Assembly (NCBI GenBank): GCA_947085825.1
Contig: CAMTXX010000056.1
Span: 1 to 23,862 of the forward strand
Direction of reading: 5' to 3'
DNA from: JAOUFP01 sp947085825
GTDB lineage: Bacteria; Nitrospirota; Thermodesulfovibrionia; Thermodesulfovibrionales; UBA6898
DNA length: 23,862 nt
Positions 5,803-13,557 of this stretch are shown here, piece after piece. A model generated the notes under the pieces. That model was not told the DNA's origin and did not search any database. It was given only the letters and a program-made list of their open reading frames with translations. The position numbers and the translations under genes were made by a program. How positions within the stretch are numbered: the stretch's first letter is position 1; every line of letters begins with the position of its first letter.

Positions 5803-8190
5803 CTATTCCCTGTTGCATGGAACAAGATTAAAGGGGGTATTCTCTGCCGGAAGAGTTGGCCGGTTTTCAGAATGTGTTACCTGAAAAGGCTTCCAGGCAC
5901 AAACCGACACTGCATCGGCCTGTTTTATCCGTTCTTCAATAAATGTGGTTTTCGACTGGATCAAAGGCACAAAGGTAGCCCTGATATGCTCCCGAACATC
6001 AGCGTCAGAAAGACGGCTTATCAGTTTTTCATCATAAATGCTGACTTTTTGTTCAAACAATATCTCCTCAAGAAATGTCAGTATAAGTGATGCAAGTATC
6101 TGATGAGTTCCCCGTAATGAAGTCTGCCTTTCAAGTTCTTCCCTGTAAAAAGAAACCGCTCCTATTCCGCTTTGTAGTAAAGGGAGCTGAATCTTCATCT
6201 TTTCAATAATTTCATTAGTAAAAAGGTGCCTTCCCTCATAATCAATTTCTGTTTTACGCACTTCTCCAAGCGGCAGAGGCGAGAATCTGGAAAAAGCCTT
6301 TTCCACATCACCTATTGTAAGCTCTCCGAGGGTGGGAGACCGCTTATAACCAGTGCTGAGAGTCGGCATGAGAATATCAAGATTTTTCAGGTCTTTTGTC
6401 TGATCCGGATAGATGGTAACGGTTGTTTTGGGGACCTTGTCTATATCAACAACCTCAATAGGCAGACCTTCCTGGCTTAACTGGTTTTTATAGAGGCTCA
6501 CAAACGCCTTATGCTCGACTACTGTCACAACTTCTGCTGCCTGACCCGGAGGTGTCATGCGTCTGAGCCCCCTGCCAAGCGTCTGTTCCGGCAGGATATT
6601 GGCCTTGGAGCTATAAGGCCGGAGTGGTACGATAGTTGTTACATTGCGCACATCCCAGCCTTCCCGGAGCATCAAGACAGAAACTATGCAAAGATAGGGG
6701 CTTTTATTGGAATCAAGCTCTCTTGAAAGTTTTCTCAGTTCTTTTAAATCTTCATCACTGATCTCTTTTTCGTTTTCAACAAACTCATAGTATACATTTT
6801 CACCTTTACCACGCTTTTTAAGCGAGCCCTTTAAATTGGTATGAAGGTTGATCGTCTTGCTGTTAAGCTCTTTATAAAGAGGGTCAGTATTCAGCTTATT
6901 AGCTATCTGGCCTGCGTCTTCAGTGTCCTCCGTCATAACAAAGAGGAGGGCTTTTTTGCCGCTCTTTTCCCATTCCTCTTTTGATCTCAGCCAGCGGGAA
7001 TACCCGATCATAAGATGCTGCTGATACTTAATTGAAGCATCATCACTTGTCTGCTCTATTAAGTTTTCGCCTCGCCCGATTATCGGAGACTTAACGATCC
7101 CTGCATCTACAGCCTCGCCTAAAGGCGCATCGCATATAACGTGCTTGAAGATATTCCCCTTGTTGTCTTTCGGAGTTGCTGAAAAGTCCAGGTGCGAACA
7201 AATGCCGTCGCCGCCCCTTTTTCTGTTCGTGTCGTTCAGGTAATTAATTGTTTCATTCCATGCAGAATCAGGGTCCCAAACATGATGGGCCTCGTCATTT
7301 ATCACCATCACACGCTTATGCGATGTTATCCTCTCCCTGAGTTCCTCTCCAGTGTCCAATGCCTTTGCCTTTGATACTGCAGGCCCCATCCAGTCATAGG
7401 TTTCAGACTCCTTTTTCCATTTGCGCTTGTTCGTGTCATAAAGCCTGTGAATATTGGTGAGATATAGAGTTCCTCCTGTAGCCGCCCCTGTAGCCTCATC
7501 CTGAAGTATTACAGAAAGGTTCCAGTCGCCTCGCCACGCAACAGGAATTAATGGGTCTTTATCGAATATTATTCCATCACCAAAATCTTCTTTCAGTCTT
7601 TCAAAAACGGTTATATTAGGCGCTATAACCACAAAATGCCTTGTCATTGGAGAATACGATTCCCTTAATGAATGGAAATAGCTCCAGACAACAGCAAGGC
7701 TCATGATCTTTGTTTTCCCTGCGCCGGTTGCCACCTTAAAGGCGTATTTTGCCCATTGATCCTCCTGAGGGTCAATTCCGAGAGCTGCTATCTCACTGTT
7801 TTCGCCTCCGAATTCAGATACGACACCTGACAGCGTATCAAGCCCCCGCAGTTCTCTCAGATAGATGAATGTTTCAATTGCCTCTCGCTGGCAGAAATAA
7901 TATTTAAAAGGGACAACCTCCCCCTCGTTGTTTTTAATGGCGTGATCTCTCCCGAACCAGTGATGAAGAAGTTCCCTCGTAGTATCAGAAGCCCCGGCGT
8001 AGTCAGTCTCTCTCCACTCTGTCACATAACGCCGGAGGTTTTGAGCTATCTGGATTTCGCTCGGGCGCCTTCCTTTTACCTTCTCAGCAGGCGCGCCCTC
8101 TTTCTTTGCCCTGACACGATGATGTGTCGGCATTTCATGAGGCAGATATAAAGGCTCAAGGGCTGAAAGGTTTATGATGGGGCTGGTCAT
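5803..8190 (-). CDS. Type III restriction Res-like helicase, lacking the C-terminal nuclease region
   Basis: A 795-residue SF2 helicase of the type III Res family: Walker A ATGAGKT at 154-160, DEAH at 299-302, SATP at 337-340, and motif VI TLGRGLRR at 537-544. Such subunits translocate or switch on DNA after Mod recognises a site and, in full-length forms of roughly 950-1000 residues, cut with a C-terminal PD-(D/E)xK domain. Here the protein ends at LVPCNRE, the point where relatives as I know them carry on into that domain, and no PD..ExK pattern is present. Restriction is therefore predicted lost, though DNA-stimulated ATPase may remain. The start is 2 bases after the HEPN stop with no strong ribosome site, so it is probably coupled. 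Downstream is hisI. Confidence 0.85.
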   Translation of the reverse strand: MTSPIINLSALEPLYLPHEMPTHHRVRAKKEGAPAEKVKGRRPSEIQIAQNLRRYVTEWRETDYAGASDTTRELLHHWFGRDHAIKNNEGEVVPFKYYFCQREAIETFIYLRELRGLDTLSGVVSEFGGENSEIAALGIDPQEDQWAKYAFKVATGAGKTKIMSLAVVWSYFHSLRESYSPMTRHFVVIAPNITVFERLKEDFGDGIIFDKDPLIPVAWRGDWNLSVILQDEATGAATGGTLYLTNIHRLYDTNKRKWKKESETYDWMGPAVSKAKALDTGEELRERITSHKRVMVINDEAHHVWDPDSAWNETINYLNDTNRKRGGDGICSHLDFSATPKDNKGNIFKHVICDAPLGEAVDAGIVKSPIIGRGENLIEQTSDDASIKYQQHLMIGYSRWLRSKEEWEKSGKKALLFVMTEDTEDAGQIANKLNTDPLYKELNSKTINLHTNLKGSLKKRGKGENVYYEFVENEKEISDEDLKELRKLSRELDSNKSPYLCIVSVLMLREGWDVRNVTTIVPLRPYSSKANILPEQTLGRGLRRMTPPGQAAEVVTVVEHKAFVSLYKNQLSQEGLPIEVVDIDKVPKTTVTIYPDQTKDLKNLDILMPTLSTGYKRSPTLGELTIGDVEKAFSRFSPLPLGEVRKTEIDYEGRHLFTNEIIEKMKIQLPLLQSGIGAVSFYREELERQTSLRGTHQILASLILTFLEEILFEQKVSIYDEKLISRLSDADVREHIRATFVPLIQSKTTFIEERIKQADAVSVCAWKPFQVTHSENRPTLPAENTPFNLVPCNRE

Positions 8191-8192
8191 TA

Positions 8193-8597
8193 TTATATCT
8201 TGTCTTCAAAATATTTCAAAACAACTGACCTTATCTTTTTCGCAAATCCTATGGCCTCGATTGCCTTTTCTTCAGGGATTTCATAGTACACTTCAGAAGG
8301 GTATCTGGTCTCAACCGCATAAATAGATAGGACCTCAACATCTCCAATCTCTGATTCAAGTGATGGCGCAATATCTTTGCATAATAAAATCAGATCTTCT
8401 ATGGAATGCGTTTTAGGAAAATCTATCTCATGAAATGTAAGGAAGCCTTTAATATGCTTTTCAGCGCATTGTTGAGCATGAAAACAGACGGTATCATAAG
8501 GAGTCTCATCCATTGTCATAATATATTCAGCAGTTTTGAGGTCGTTTTCAGCTTTTTTAAGCCATGCGTTTACTATTTTTATTTTATCGCTTTTCAT
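8193..8597 (-). CDS. HEPN domain protein (HepT-like, MNT partner)
   Basis: A 134-residue all-helical HEPN protein: IVNAWLKKAENDLKTAEYIM, then CFHAQQCAEKHIKGFL and a third conserved helix around VETRYPSEVYYEI. In HepT/MntA pairs the HEPN protein is an RNase toxin with an RX4HXY motif that the nucleotidyltransferase blocks by adding AMP to the motif Tyr. Here the motif reads R98, four residues, V103, Y104, Y105: the Tyr is kept but the catalytic His is Val, so RNase activity is doubtful; many RYP-type HEPN proteins share this. It overlaps the MNT gene by 14 bases and sits directly before res. Confidence 0.85.
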   Translation of the reverse strand: MKSDKIKIVNAWLKKAENDLKTAEYIMTMDETPYDTVCFHAQQCAEKHIKGFLTFHEIDFPKTHSIEDLILLCKDIAPSLESEIGDVEVLSIYAVETRYPSEVYYEIPEEKAIEAIGFAKKIRSVVLKYFEDKI

Positions 8598-8901
8598 AGA
8601 TAACCCTTCCTTTATGAGCAGCGGTATAAATTATAGTTCCAACAATATCCTTGAATCTTTCAAACTCCTGAGGAGTTCTGACAATAACATCCTTTGGCAT
8701 GCCAAGATATTTCAGAGCTTTTCTTATTGGAAGCGCTCTTTCATAGGGAATCATATCGGTATCCATTACTACCATCAGGTCGATATCGCTGTCCTTTGTC
8801 GGTGTTCCGTAAGCGTATGAGCCAAAGAGGATTATCTTCTCAGGATTAAAGTTATCAGTAATCTTTTCAATTATATTCTTCAAATAGCTCTCAATATCCA
8901 T
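8584..8901 (-). CDS. MNT-type nucleotidyltransferase (MntA-like)
   Basis: A 105-residue minimal nucleotidyltransferase of the Pol-beta fold. The GSX10DXD motif is complete: G27-S28, then ten residues, then D39-I-D41, with a downstream acidic strand region (KDVIVRT). In known HepT/MntA pairs this protein is the antitoxin and AMPylates the HEPN partner. Start at 8901 places GGAGG nine bases upstream; the ATG at 8907 is also possible but only three bases from that site. It lies between mod and the HEPN gene, inside the restriction-modification operon, an unusual place for such a pair. Confidence 0.87.
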   Translation of the reverse strand: MDIESYLKNIIEKITDNFNPEKIILFGSYAYGTPTKDSDIDLMVVMDTDMIPYERALPIRKALKYLGMPKDVIVRTPQEFERFKDIVGTIIYTAAHKGRVIYEKR

Positions 8902-8931
8902 AGTCATTGGCCTCCCTGTATTACTACTAAG

Positions 8932-11028
8932 TCAAACATTTACTTCCACCGTTATGCTCGTATCGCATCCGAATATATCAACTACTTTAACACAAGCGGT
9001 GTATTTGCCTTTCTTCAGATATTTATCGTATTCGTGATTAGAGACAGTCGGAAGCGAACGGTCTTTTCTTATCCTGTATGCCTGCCAGTGGTGCTCAAAG
9101 GGCTGACCGTCCTGATAGTCGAAATCAACCGCCCAGAAATCTATGAAATCAAACCCGCTTTTTATTGTCCTTTCTCTTAAAGCTTCAAGTTCTTTTGATG
9201 GGACTTCGGCAAGGGAAGGGACAAATTTATTGAGCTTTATGTCAACGGATTTCTTGACGGAAAATCCCCCTACATCCCCCTTTTCCAAAGGGGGAGATAA
9301 TTCCCCTCTATCAAGAGGGGTTAGGGGTGTGTTTCCCCTCTTTGGCAAAGAGGGGTTAGAGGAGATTTTATAAATAACCTCTGCCTCAAGGACTGCAACC
9401 TCAAGGAACGGTGGAGGCTCTTTCCGATTCTTCTCCATTATCTCGCGGGGTATAGGAATAAGTTTTATCTTGATATTGTCCGCATGTTCTATCTCATGGC
9501 AGACAAGCCTCAAATCCATCTCAAATTCCCACGCAAGGCAATGAAGCTTTTTTGCGCCTGCCTCCCTTACAGCCTTTGCAACTGTCCTCAGTTCATCTCT
9601 TGTAAAAAGTCCGTCAATGCTGTCAACGTGGCACAAAGCTGAACCCTTTCTGCCGTGGATCAAAGGAGAAGGAGGATTGCTCAAAACCTCAGCTTTATAA
9701 AACGCAAGGACTACCCGCCTGTGTTCCTCATCCGCTCCCTTTAATCTCTCTTTCTGCCACCACTGTCTTTCATGCCTGCCAAGGTTGTAGACATCAAATG
9801 CGCGATAGGGCCTGTTCTCCTCGTAGAGTTTTCGCTGAAGTTCAATCATTCGCTTGCGTGAGGTATGAATGGCAAACCTGCCAAGGTCAGCCATTATCCA
9901 ATGCCTGCCAAGTTTTTCTGCAACCGCTCCGGTTGTTCCTGAACCGCAAAAAAAATCGGCTACTAACATGTCTTCTGATGTCCCTGCTTGAATAACTCGT
10001 TCGAGCAAATCTTCTGCATTTTCTGTTGGATATCCGGTCGTAAAAGCATATCCAGGAATATCTGTCCAGTCTGAATCAAGAATAGTTTCATCACTATCTT
10101 CAACCCAGTATTGAGGTCGTCCAGTTTTTGGATGAAGTTGAATTTTATTTGCTTTAATCATCCCATCAATTTTTTCTTGACCAAATTTGAAATGTTTGCC
10201 TGCTGGTGGATAAAATGTTTGACCAAAAATTATTCTTTCAGGTGGCTTTCTAAGCCCGCTGGAATCATCCATTCTTCTCCAATAACCCTTCCTTGTTTCC
10301 TTTAATTTACGTTTTATGTTGCAGAACTTGGTTTTTTGACTTCTAAAGTAGAGCAATACGGTATCAGTAGCAAGCGGAATAGAAATTTTTCCTTGTTCCG
10401 TTACATTTTTGTGGATTCTGTTAACTATAATTTCGTTCTGAAAAAAATCTTTGCCAAACACTTCATCTGCTAAGACTTTTATATAATGAGACCAATATTG
10501 ATCAAACCGAATAAATATCATGCCCTTATGAGATAAAAGTTCTTTCACAAGTGTCAAGAGTTCAAACATCCAATGACAAAATGAGGATGCCACTAATCCC
10601 CAAACATTACGATAAGCGACTTCTTCTAAGATTGATCGCCCTTTCTCAATAGAGGAACTACCTTCGCCGATTTTTATAGATATTACTTGATCTGTGCCCG
10701 TAAAAAACGGCGGGTCTATGTAGATGAGGTCAATCTTGCCTTTGAAGTCTTTGAGCAGGCTTGCCATAACGAGCTTGTTATCACCCCAGATGAGCATGTT
10801 TCTGAATTCGTCTTTGTGGGCTTTTTGTGCGTCAAACAATCCTGTCTGACTTAAACGGCTGGCGGGTTCGTCAATCGTCTCAATCTTCTGCATCGGCATA
10901 GCGCACCCGGCAATGTCCACCTCGCGCCGGTTCCCGTACTCGTCATACTTACCCTCCCAAACAAGCTCCGTCTTTCTTGTGCTTAAAGGATGCGGATTAT
11001 CCGGGCTGTATTTCTTCAATTCAGACAT
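8932..11028 (-). CDS. Type III DNA-methyltransferase Mod subunit (N6-adenine, beta class)
   Basis: A 698-residue amino-methyltransferase with beta-class order: catalytic motif IV DPPF at 105-108 first, then the S-adenosylmethionine motif I DFFCGSGTT at 358-366. The section between (about 150-330) would hold target recognition, and its DNA is clearly AT-richer than the rest of the gene. Residues ~557-590 (NPSLPKRGNTPLTPLDRG and on) are encoded by a palindromic repeat inserted in frame (9262-9369). The C-terminal ~100 residues (FDFIDFWAVDFDYQDG and on) are of the kind seen in Mod proteins paired with this Res family. The start is 11 bases after the DUF1828 gene with no good ribosome site. It should methylate one adenine of an asymmetric site; the site is unknown. 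Confidence 0.9.
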   Translation of the reverse strand: MSELKKYSPDNPHPLSTRKTELVWEGKYDEYGNRREVDIAGCAMPMQKIETIDEPASRLSQTGLFDAQKAHKDEFRNMLIWGDNKLVMASLLKDFKGKIDLIYIDPPFFTGTDQVISIKIGEGSSSIEKGRSILEEVAYRNVWGLVASSFCHWMFELLTLVKELLSHKGMIFIRFDQYWSHYIKVLADEVFGKDFFQNEIIVNRIHKNVTEQGKISIPLATDTVLLYFRSQKTKFCNIKRKLKETRKGYWRRMDDSSGLRKPPERIIFGQTFYPPAGKHFKFGQEKIDGMIKANKIQLHPKTGRPQYWVEDSDETILDSDWTDIPGYAFTTGYPTENAEDLLERVIQAGTSEDMLVADFFCGSGTTGAVAEKLGRHWIMADLGRFAIHTSRKRMIELQRKLYEENRPYRAFDVYNLGRHERQWWQKERLKGADEEHRRVVLAFYKAEVLSNPPSPLIHGRKGSALCHVDSIDGLFTRDELRTVAKAVREAGAKKLHCLAWEFEMDLRLVCHEIEHADNIKIKLIPIPREIMEKNRKEPPPFLEVAVLEAEVIYKISSNPSLPKRGNTPLTPLDRGELSPPLEKGDVGGFSVKKSVDIKLNKFVPSLAEVPSKELEALRERTIKSGFDFIDFWAVDFDYQDGQPFEHHWQAYRIRKDRSLPTVSNHEYDKYLKKGKYTACVKVVDIFGCDTSITVEVNV
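9262..9369. repeat. Palindromic interspersed repeat inserted in frame in mod
   Basis: A 108-bp (36-codon) element with imperfect terminal inverted repeats (AAATCCCCCTA at the left; the right end reads AAATCTCCTCTA on the other strand). Inside are three hairpins: CCCCCTTT/AAAGGGGG (9276-9283 with 9287-9294), CCCCTCT/AGAGGGG (9303-9309 with 9314-9320) and CCCCTCTTT/AAAGAGGGG (9335-9343 with 9347-9355). It is open in both directions and a multiple of three, so mod is not interrupted. This C-run/G-run repeat resembles non-autonomous repeats scattered through many environmental bacterial genomes. Confidence 0.75.
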
Positions 11029-11039
11029 GCAGATAGTAT

Positions 11040-11804
11040 TTATAAAATCTCGGAAAGATATTTGCCAATTCTTTCTTTATTGGCAGCCAAGGTAGAAAAC
11101 TGCTTATCGCAGACATCACTAAACCGTGCCAATACCTTTCTGTTTATCGATTCCTGGTCTTCAAAAACTGCCATTGATCTAAACGGTATGCCGAACTGTT
11201 CATACTTTAAACAGGCAATGGTAGTATCTCTGCATTTATCGTCATTCTGAACACCGAAAACAAACAGGGGTCTTTGCATCCCATTAATTCTGCAATCTAT
11301 CATATATTTCCCATCCGGGTCGTGCTCTTTATCATAATAATTAAAAGTCCTTCTGTCAGAAGGGACTTTTTCTTCAATGAAGGCCCTGAAGTCCTCCATA
11401 AATGTTGACCTGACTCTTTCTCGCGACAGATAATCAATATCTGTTACTTTGATTAAACCCTGAAGATAGCTGTATAAAGCATCACCAAACTGGTTATCAG
11501 GCACTTCAGATATAAGTTCACCTTCATCATTCTTTATTCCATAGCGTGAAAGAACGGTGTCAATAATCTTCTTTCTCGTGCCTTTATCAATGTCTATATC
11601 GTCATAGCTTATATGCATAAACGTATGTCCTTCATCGGAAAAAAGCCACTTGCCCTCTTTGCTTTTTAGTAAAACCACAAGATGGTCTCCATCATCAAAC
11701 ATAAAAGGGTTGAATACAATGAATCTGTTGAGTCCTTCCTGTGACAAATTTATTTCGTCACATATTTTGTTTTTGAATTCTTTTTCTAATACCTCAATAT
11801 CCAT
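11040..11804 (-). CDS. DUF1828/DUF1829 domain protein
   Basis: A 254-residue protein. The N-terminal third carries the DUF1828 pattern (NPFMFDDGDHLVVLLKSKEG, then WLFSDEGHTFMHIS) and the rest fits DUF1829, the two domains commonly found joined in phage- and defence-associated proteins of unknown activity. There is no signal peptide or membrane segment, so it is cytoplasmic. AGGAGG lies about eight bases before the ATG, and the start overlaps the previous stop (TAATG). It precedes mod by 11 bases. A partner role to the methyltransferase (for example an anti-restriction or sensing factor) is inference from position only. Confidence 0.75.
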   Translation of the reverse strand: MDIEVLEKEFKNKICDEINLSQEGLNRFIVFNPFMFDDGDHLVVLLKSKEGKWLFSDEGHTFMHISYDDIDIDKGTRKKIIDTVLSRYGIKNDEGELISEVPDNQFGDALYSYLQGLIKVTDIDYLSRERVRSTFMEDFRAFIEEKVPSDRRTFNYYDKEHDPDGKYMIDCRINGMQRPLFVFGVQNDDKCRDTTIACLKYEQFGIPFRSMAVFEDQESINRKVLARFSDVCDKQFSTLAANKERIGKYLSEIL

Positions 11805-12319
11805 TAAAATCCACCTCCTTCAAAGAGGGATACTTGCTTATCATCTTCACGCTTTATATTACATTCTAACAAGAATTGCTCAAGTGCTGAATAAAAATCT
11901 GAATATTTTGAAGTTACCTCAGCGTATCCGTCGATTTTATAGCCGCTTTCATGATACCTTTGTGTTGCTCTGTGGATATGAAAAGCCGGGGCAAACTTGT
12001 AATTCTGTTGCTTGTTCTCTTTTTCCAATTTATTAGTGTGAAAAGAAGGGTGCTTGCCGTTAAACCTGATAAGGATATATTCGATATTGGAGTCCTTTTC
12101 CCTTAAAGTAAGAATAATCGAAAAGTCCAATACATTGAGCTTGTTTTGTCTAATGATTATTCTGAAAAGATTACCGTTGATGCCTTCAATATCAATCTCT
12201 TTTTCTTTGTGCTGAAAATGCGCTTTATCTTTCAGGTCAAGCCTTAAAAGCCAATTAGAAGGCACAATTTTGGGTTCTGTAATTAAATCTGTTATTTCCT
12301 TATCAGTAAGTACGCGCAT
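11804..12319 (-). CDS. Uncharacterised protein, DUF6978-like
   Basis: A 171-residue soluble protein beginning MRVLTDKEITDLITEPKIVP. The middle holds strand-rich segments (LFRIIIRQNKLNVLDFSIIL and YILIRFNGKHPSFHTNKLE), then a His-containing FAPAFHIHRATQRYHE and a C-terminal helix. This recalls DUF6978-type proteins, usually found next to DUF1828/1829 genes, but I assign it from memory of the pattern and neighbours. No nuclease or helicase motif is seen. It is coupled to the DUF1828 gene (TAATG overlap) and begins 3 bases after the stop of a 31-codon frame. The pair heads the Mod-MNT-HEPN-Res operon. Confidence 0.6.
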   Translation of the reverse strand: MRVLTDKEITDLITEPKIVPSNWLLRLDLKDKAHFQHKEKEIDIEGINGNLFRIIIRQNKLNVLDFSIILTLREKDSNIEYILIRFNGKHPSFHTNKLEKENKQQNYKFAPAFHIHRATQRYHESGYKIDGYAEVTSKYSDFYSALEQFLLECNIKREDDKQVSLFEGGGF

Positions 12320-12321
12320 AT

Positions 12322-12417
12322 TTAACCTTGCCCCTTTTCAATCATATCTTCAACCTTCCGCTTCGGGACTGGAATGTCAGCCCAAAAAAGACTTTTTACG
12401 AGACCGTGAAGTTTCAC
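12322..12417 (-). CDS. Short peptide frame (31 aa) at the head of the defence operon
   Basis: A GTG-initiated 31-codon frame (VKLHGLVKSLFWADIPVPKR, then KVEDMIEKGQG) fills the space between the adenosine kinase gene and the DUF6978-like gene; its TAA is 3 bases before the next ATG. Its first part is encoded by the 12385-12420 segment (CTCGTAAAAAGTC), which resembles a common intergenic repeat, so the frame may be a chance or a gene remnant joined to a repeat. There is no separate ribosome site before the GTG. It could be a leader peptide, a gene fragment, or not translated. Confidence 0.3.
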   Translation of the reverse strand: MKLHGLVKSLFWADIPVPKRKVEDMIEKGQG

Positions 12418-12420
12418 CCT

Positions 12421-12903
12421 TTACAGTTTATATCCTATTTTTCTTAAAAATTCCTTCCGGTGTGCCTTATCCTCCGGCGTCTCAATCCCTCTTGGAGGAA
12501 AACCGTCTATGACGCCCATAATTCCACTTCCCTGCCGGGTTTCAGCAATAATAACCTCAACAGGATTGGCGGTTGCGCAGAATATGCTGCATACCTCAGG
12601 GCAGAGCTTGATCTGGTTGAGGATATTTATCGGAAACGCGTTCTTCAGGATAATACAGAATACGTGACCGGCCCCGAGGGCCTGAAGGTTTTTTGCGCAA
12701 AGGTCTGTCAGCCCGGCGTCGTTGCCTTCTGTTCTGATAAGGCACGGGCCTGAGGCTTCTGTGAAGGCGATGCCGAATTTCGCATAGGGAACGGTTGTCG
12801 CGATAATTTCATAAAGGTCTTCGGCTGTTTTGATAAAATGCGTCTGGCCGAGTATGATATTGCAGTCTTCGGGTATATCTAATTTTACAGTTTTTATTTC
12901 CAC
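12421..12903 (-). CDS. Adenosine-specific kinase family protein
   Basis: A 160-residue member of the adenosine-specific kinase family (PF04008 type). Typical blocks: the N-terminal EDCNIILGQTHFIKTAEDLY, GIAFTEASGPCLIRTEGND, GHVFCIILKNAFPINILNQI and the end block CATANPVEVIIAETRQGSGI, followed by GVIDGFPPRGIE. Structural members bind adenosine or AMP; the role in cells is poorly known. The start is a GTG at 12903 with GGGAGG eight bases upstream. It lies just outside the defence operon and is divergent from the DUF4390-NtrYX operon, so the 96-base gap should hold promoters for both. Confidence 0.88.
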   Translation of the reverse strand: MEIKTVKLDIPEDCNIILGQTHFIKTAEDLYEIIATTVPYAKFGIAFTEASGPCLIRTEGNDAGLTDLCAKNLQALGAGHVFCIILKNAFPINILNQIKLCPEVCSIFCATANPVEVIIAETRQGSGIMGVIDGFPPRGIETPEDKAHRKEFLRKIGYKL

Positions 12904-12956
12904 GTCAAAACCTCCCTTTACTATCGAATGTTATGCATAATTACTATACATATTGT

Positions 12957-12967
12957 TATGCTATAAT
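12957..12967 (+). promoter_or_regulatory. Extended -10 promoter of the DUF4390-ntrYX operon
   Basis: A perfect TATAAT (12962-12967) preceded by TG and one base (TGCTATAAT) makes an extended -10 element about 32 bases before the ATG at 13000. No good -35 is present, as is usual for extended -10 promoters. The surrounding 12930-12970 DNA is strongly AT-rich. Confidence 0.55.
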
Positions 12968-12999
12968 TAAAATGTTTTTTTGGAGATGTAAACCTTTAT

Positions 13000-13557
13000 A
13001 TGTCAAGATTATACATAATATTTTTCTTCCTTATTATGCCATTTTACCCTGTATTGTCTGAAGCACAGGTGATTTCAGGGCCTGAAGTGAAGCTTGTCAA
13101 TAATGATATCTACGTATCGTTTTCCCTTGATCTTGAAGATAAAAGCCTGCAGGAGGTAAAAAAGGGAATAGAAAAGGAACTGAAATTTCATATCGATATG
13201 TTCAGGATATGGAAAATATGGCCGAATGAATTCGTGCTGGGGAAAATGTATATAAGAACACTGAAGGCGGATCCGGTCAAAAAAGAATATGTTTCAAAAA
13301 TATCTGACGGCAGCATCCTTGTCGAAAAACGCTTCAAGTCTTTTGAGTCCATGATCAGCGGGGCGCTGTCGGTCAGGGACATGAAACTCACAAATATCAG
13401 GGAAATAGATCCTGGGGAATATTTCATACGGGTCACCATAGAGTCCAGGATCCGGAAACTCCCCCCTGTTATCGGTTATTTCCTTATTTTTCTGTCGGAA
13501 AATGAATTCAGGATTGTCAGGGATTCCGCTGTCTTTATTATTGAGGGAGCCAGATGA
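13000..13557 (+). CDS. DUF4390 domain protein (exported or membrane-anchored)
   Basis: A 185-residue protein with an N-terminal hydrophobic signal (residues ~2-20, IIFFFLIMPFYPVLSEAQ) and a strand-rich body (EVKLVNNDIYVSFSLDLEDK, later GEYFIRVTIESRIRKLPPVI) matching DUF4390. The family commonly sits directly before NtrY-like kinases and overlaps them, as here (ATGA at 13554-13557). A periplasmic or membrane-side sensing partner for the kinase is a reasonable inference, but no function is established. The only GGAG is about 17 bases before the ATG, a poor spacing, so initiation may be weak. Confidence 0.82.
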   Translation: MSRLYIIFFFLIMPFYPVLSEAQVISGPEVKLVNNDIYVSFSLDLEDKSLQEVKKGIEKELKFHIDMFRIWKIWPNEFVLGKMYIRTLKADPVKKEYVSKISDGSILVEKRFKSFESMISGALSVRDMKLTNIREIDPGEYFIRVTIESRIRKLPPVIGYFLIFLSENEFRIVRDSAVFIIEGAR

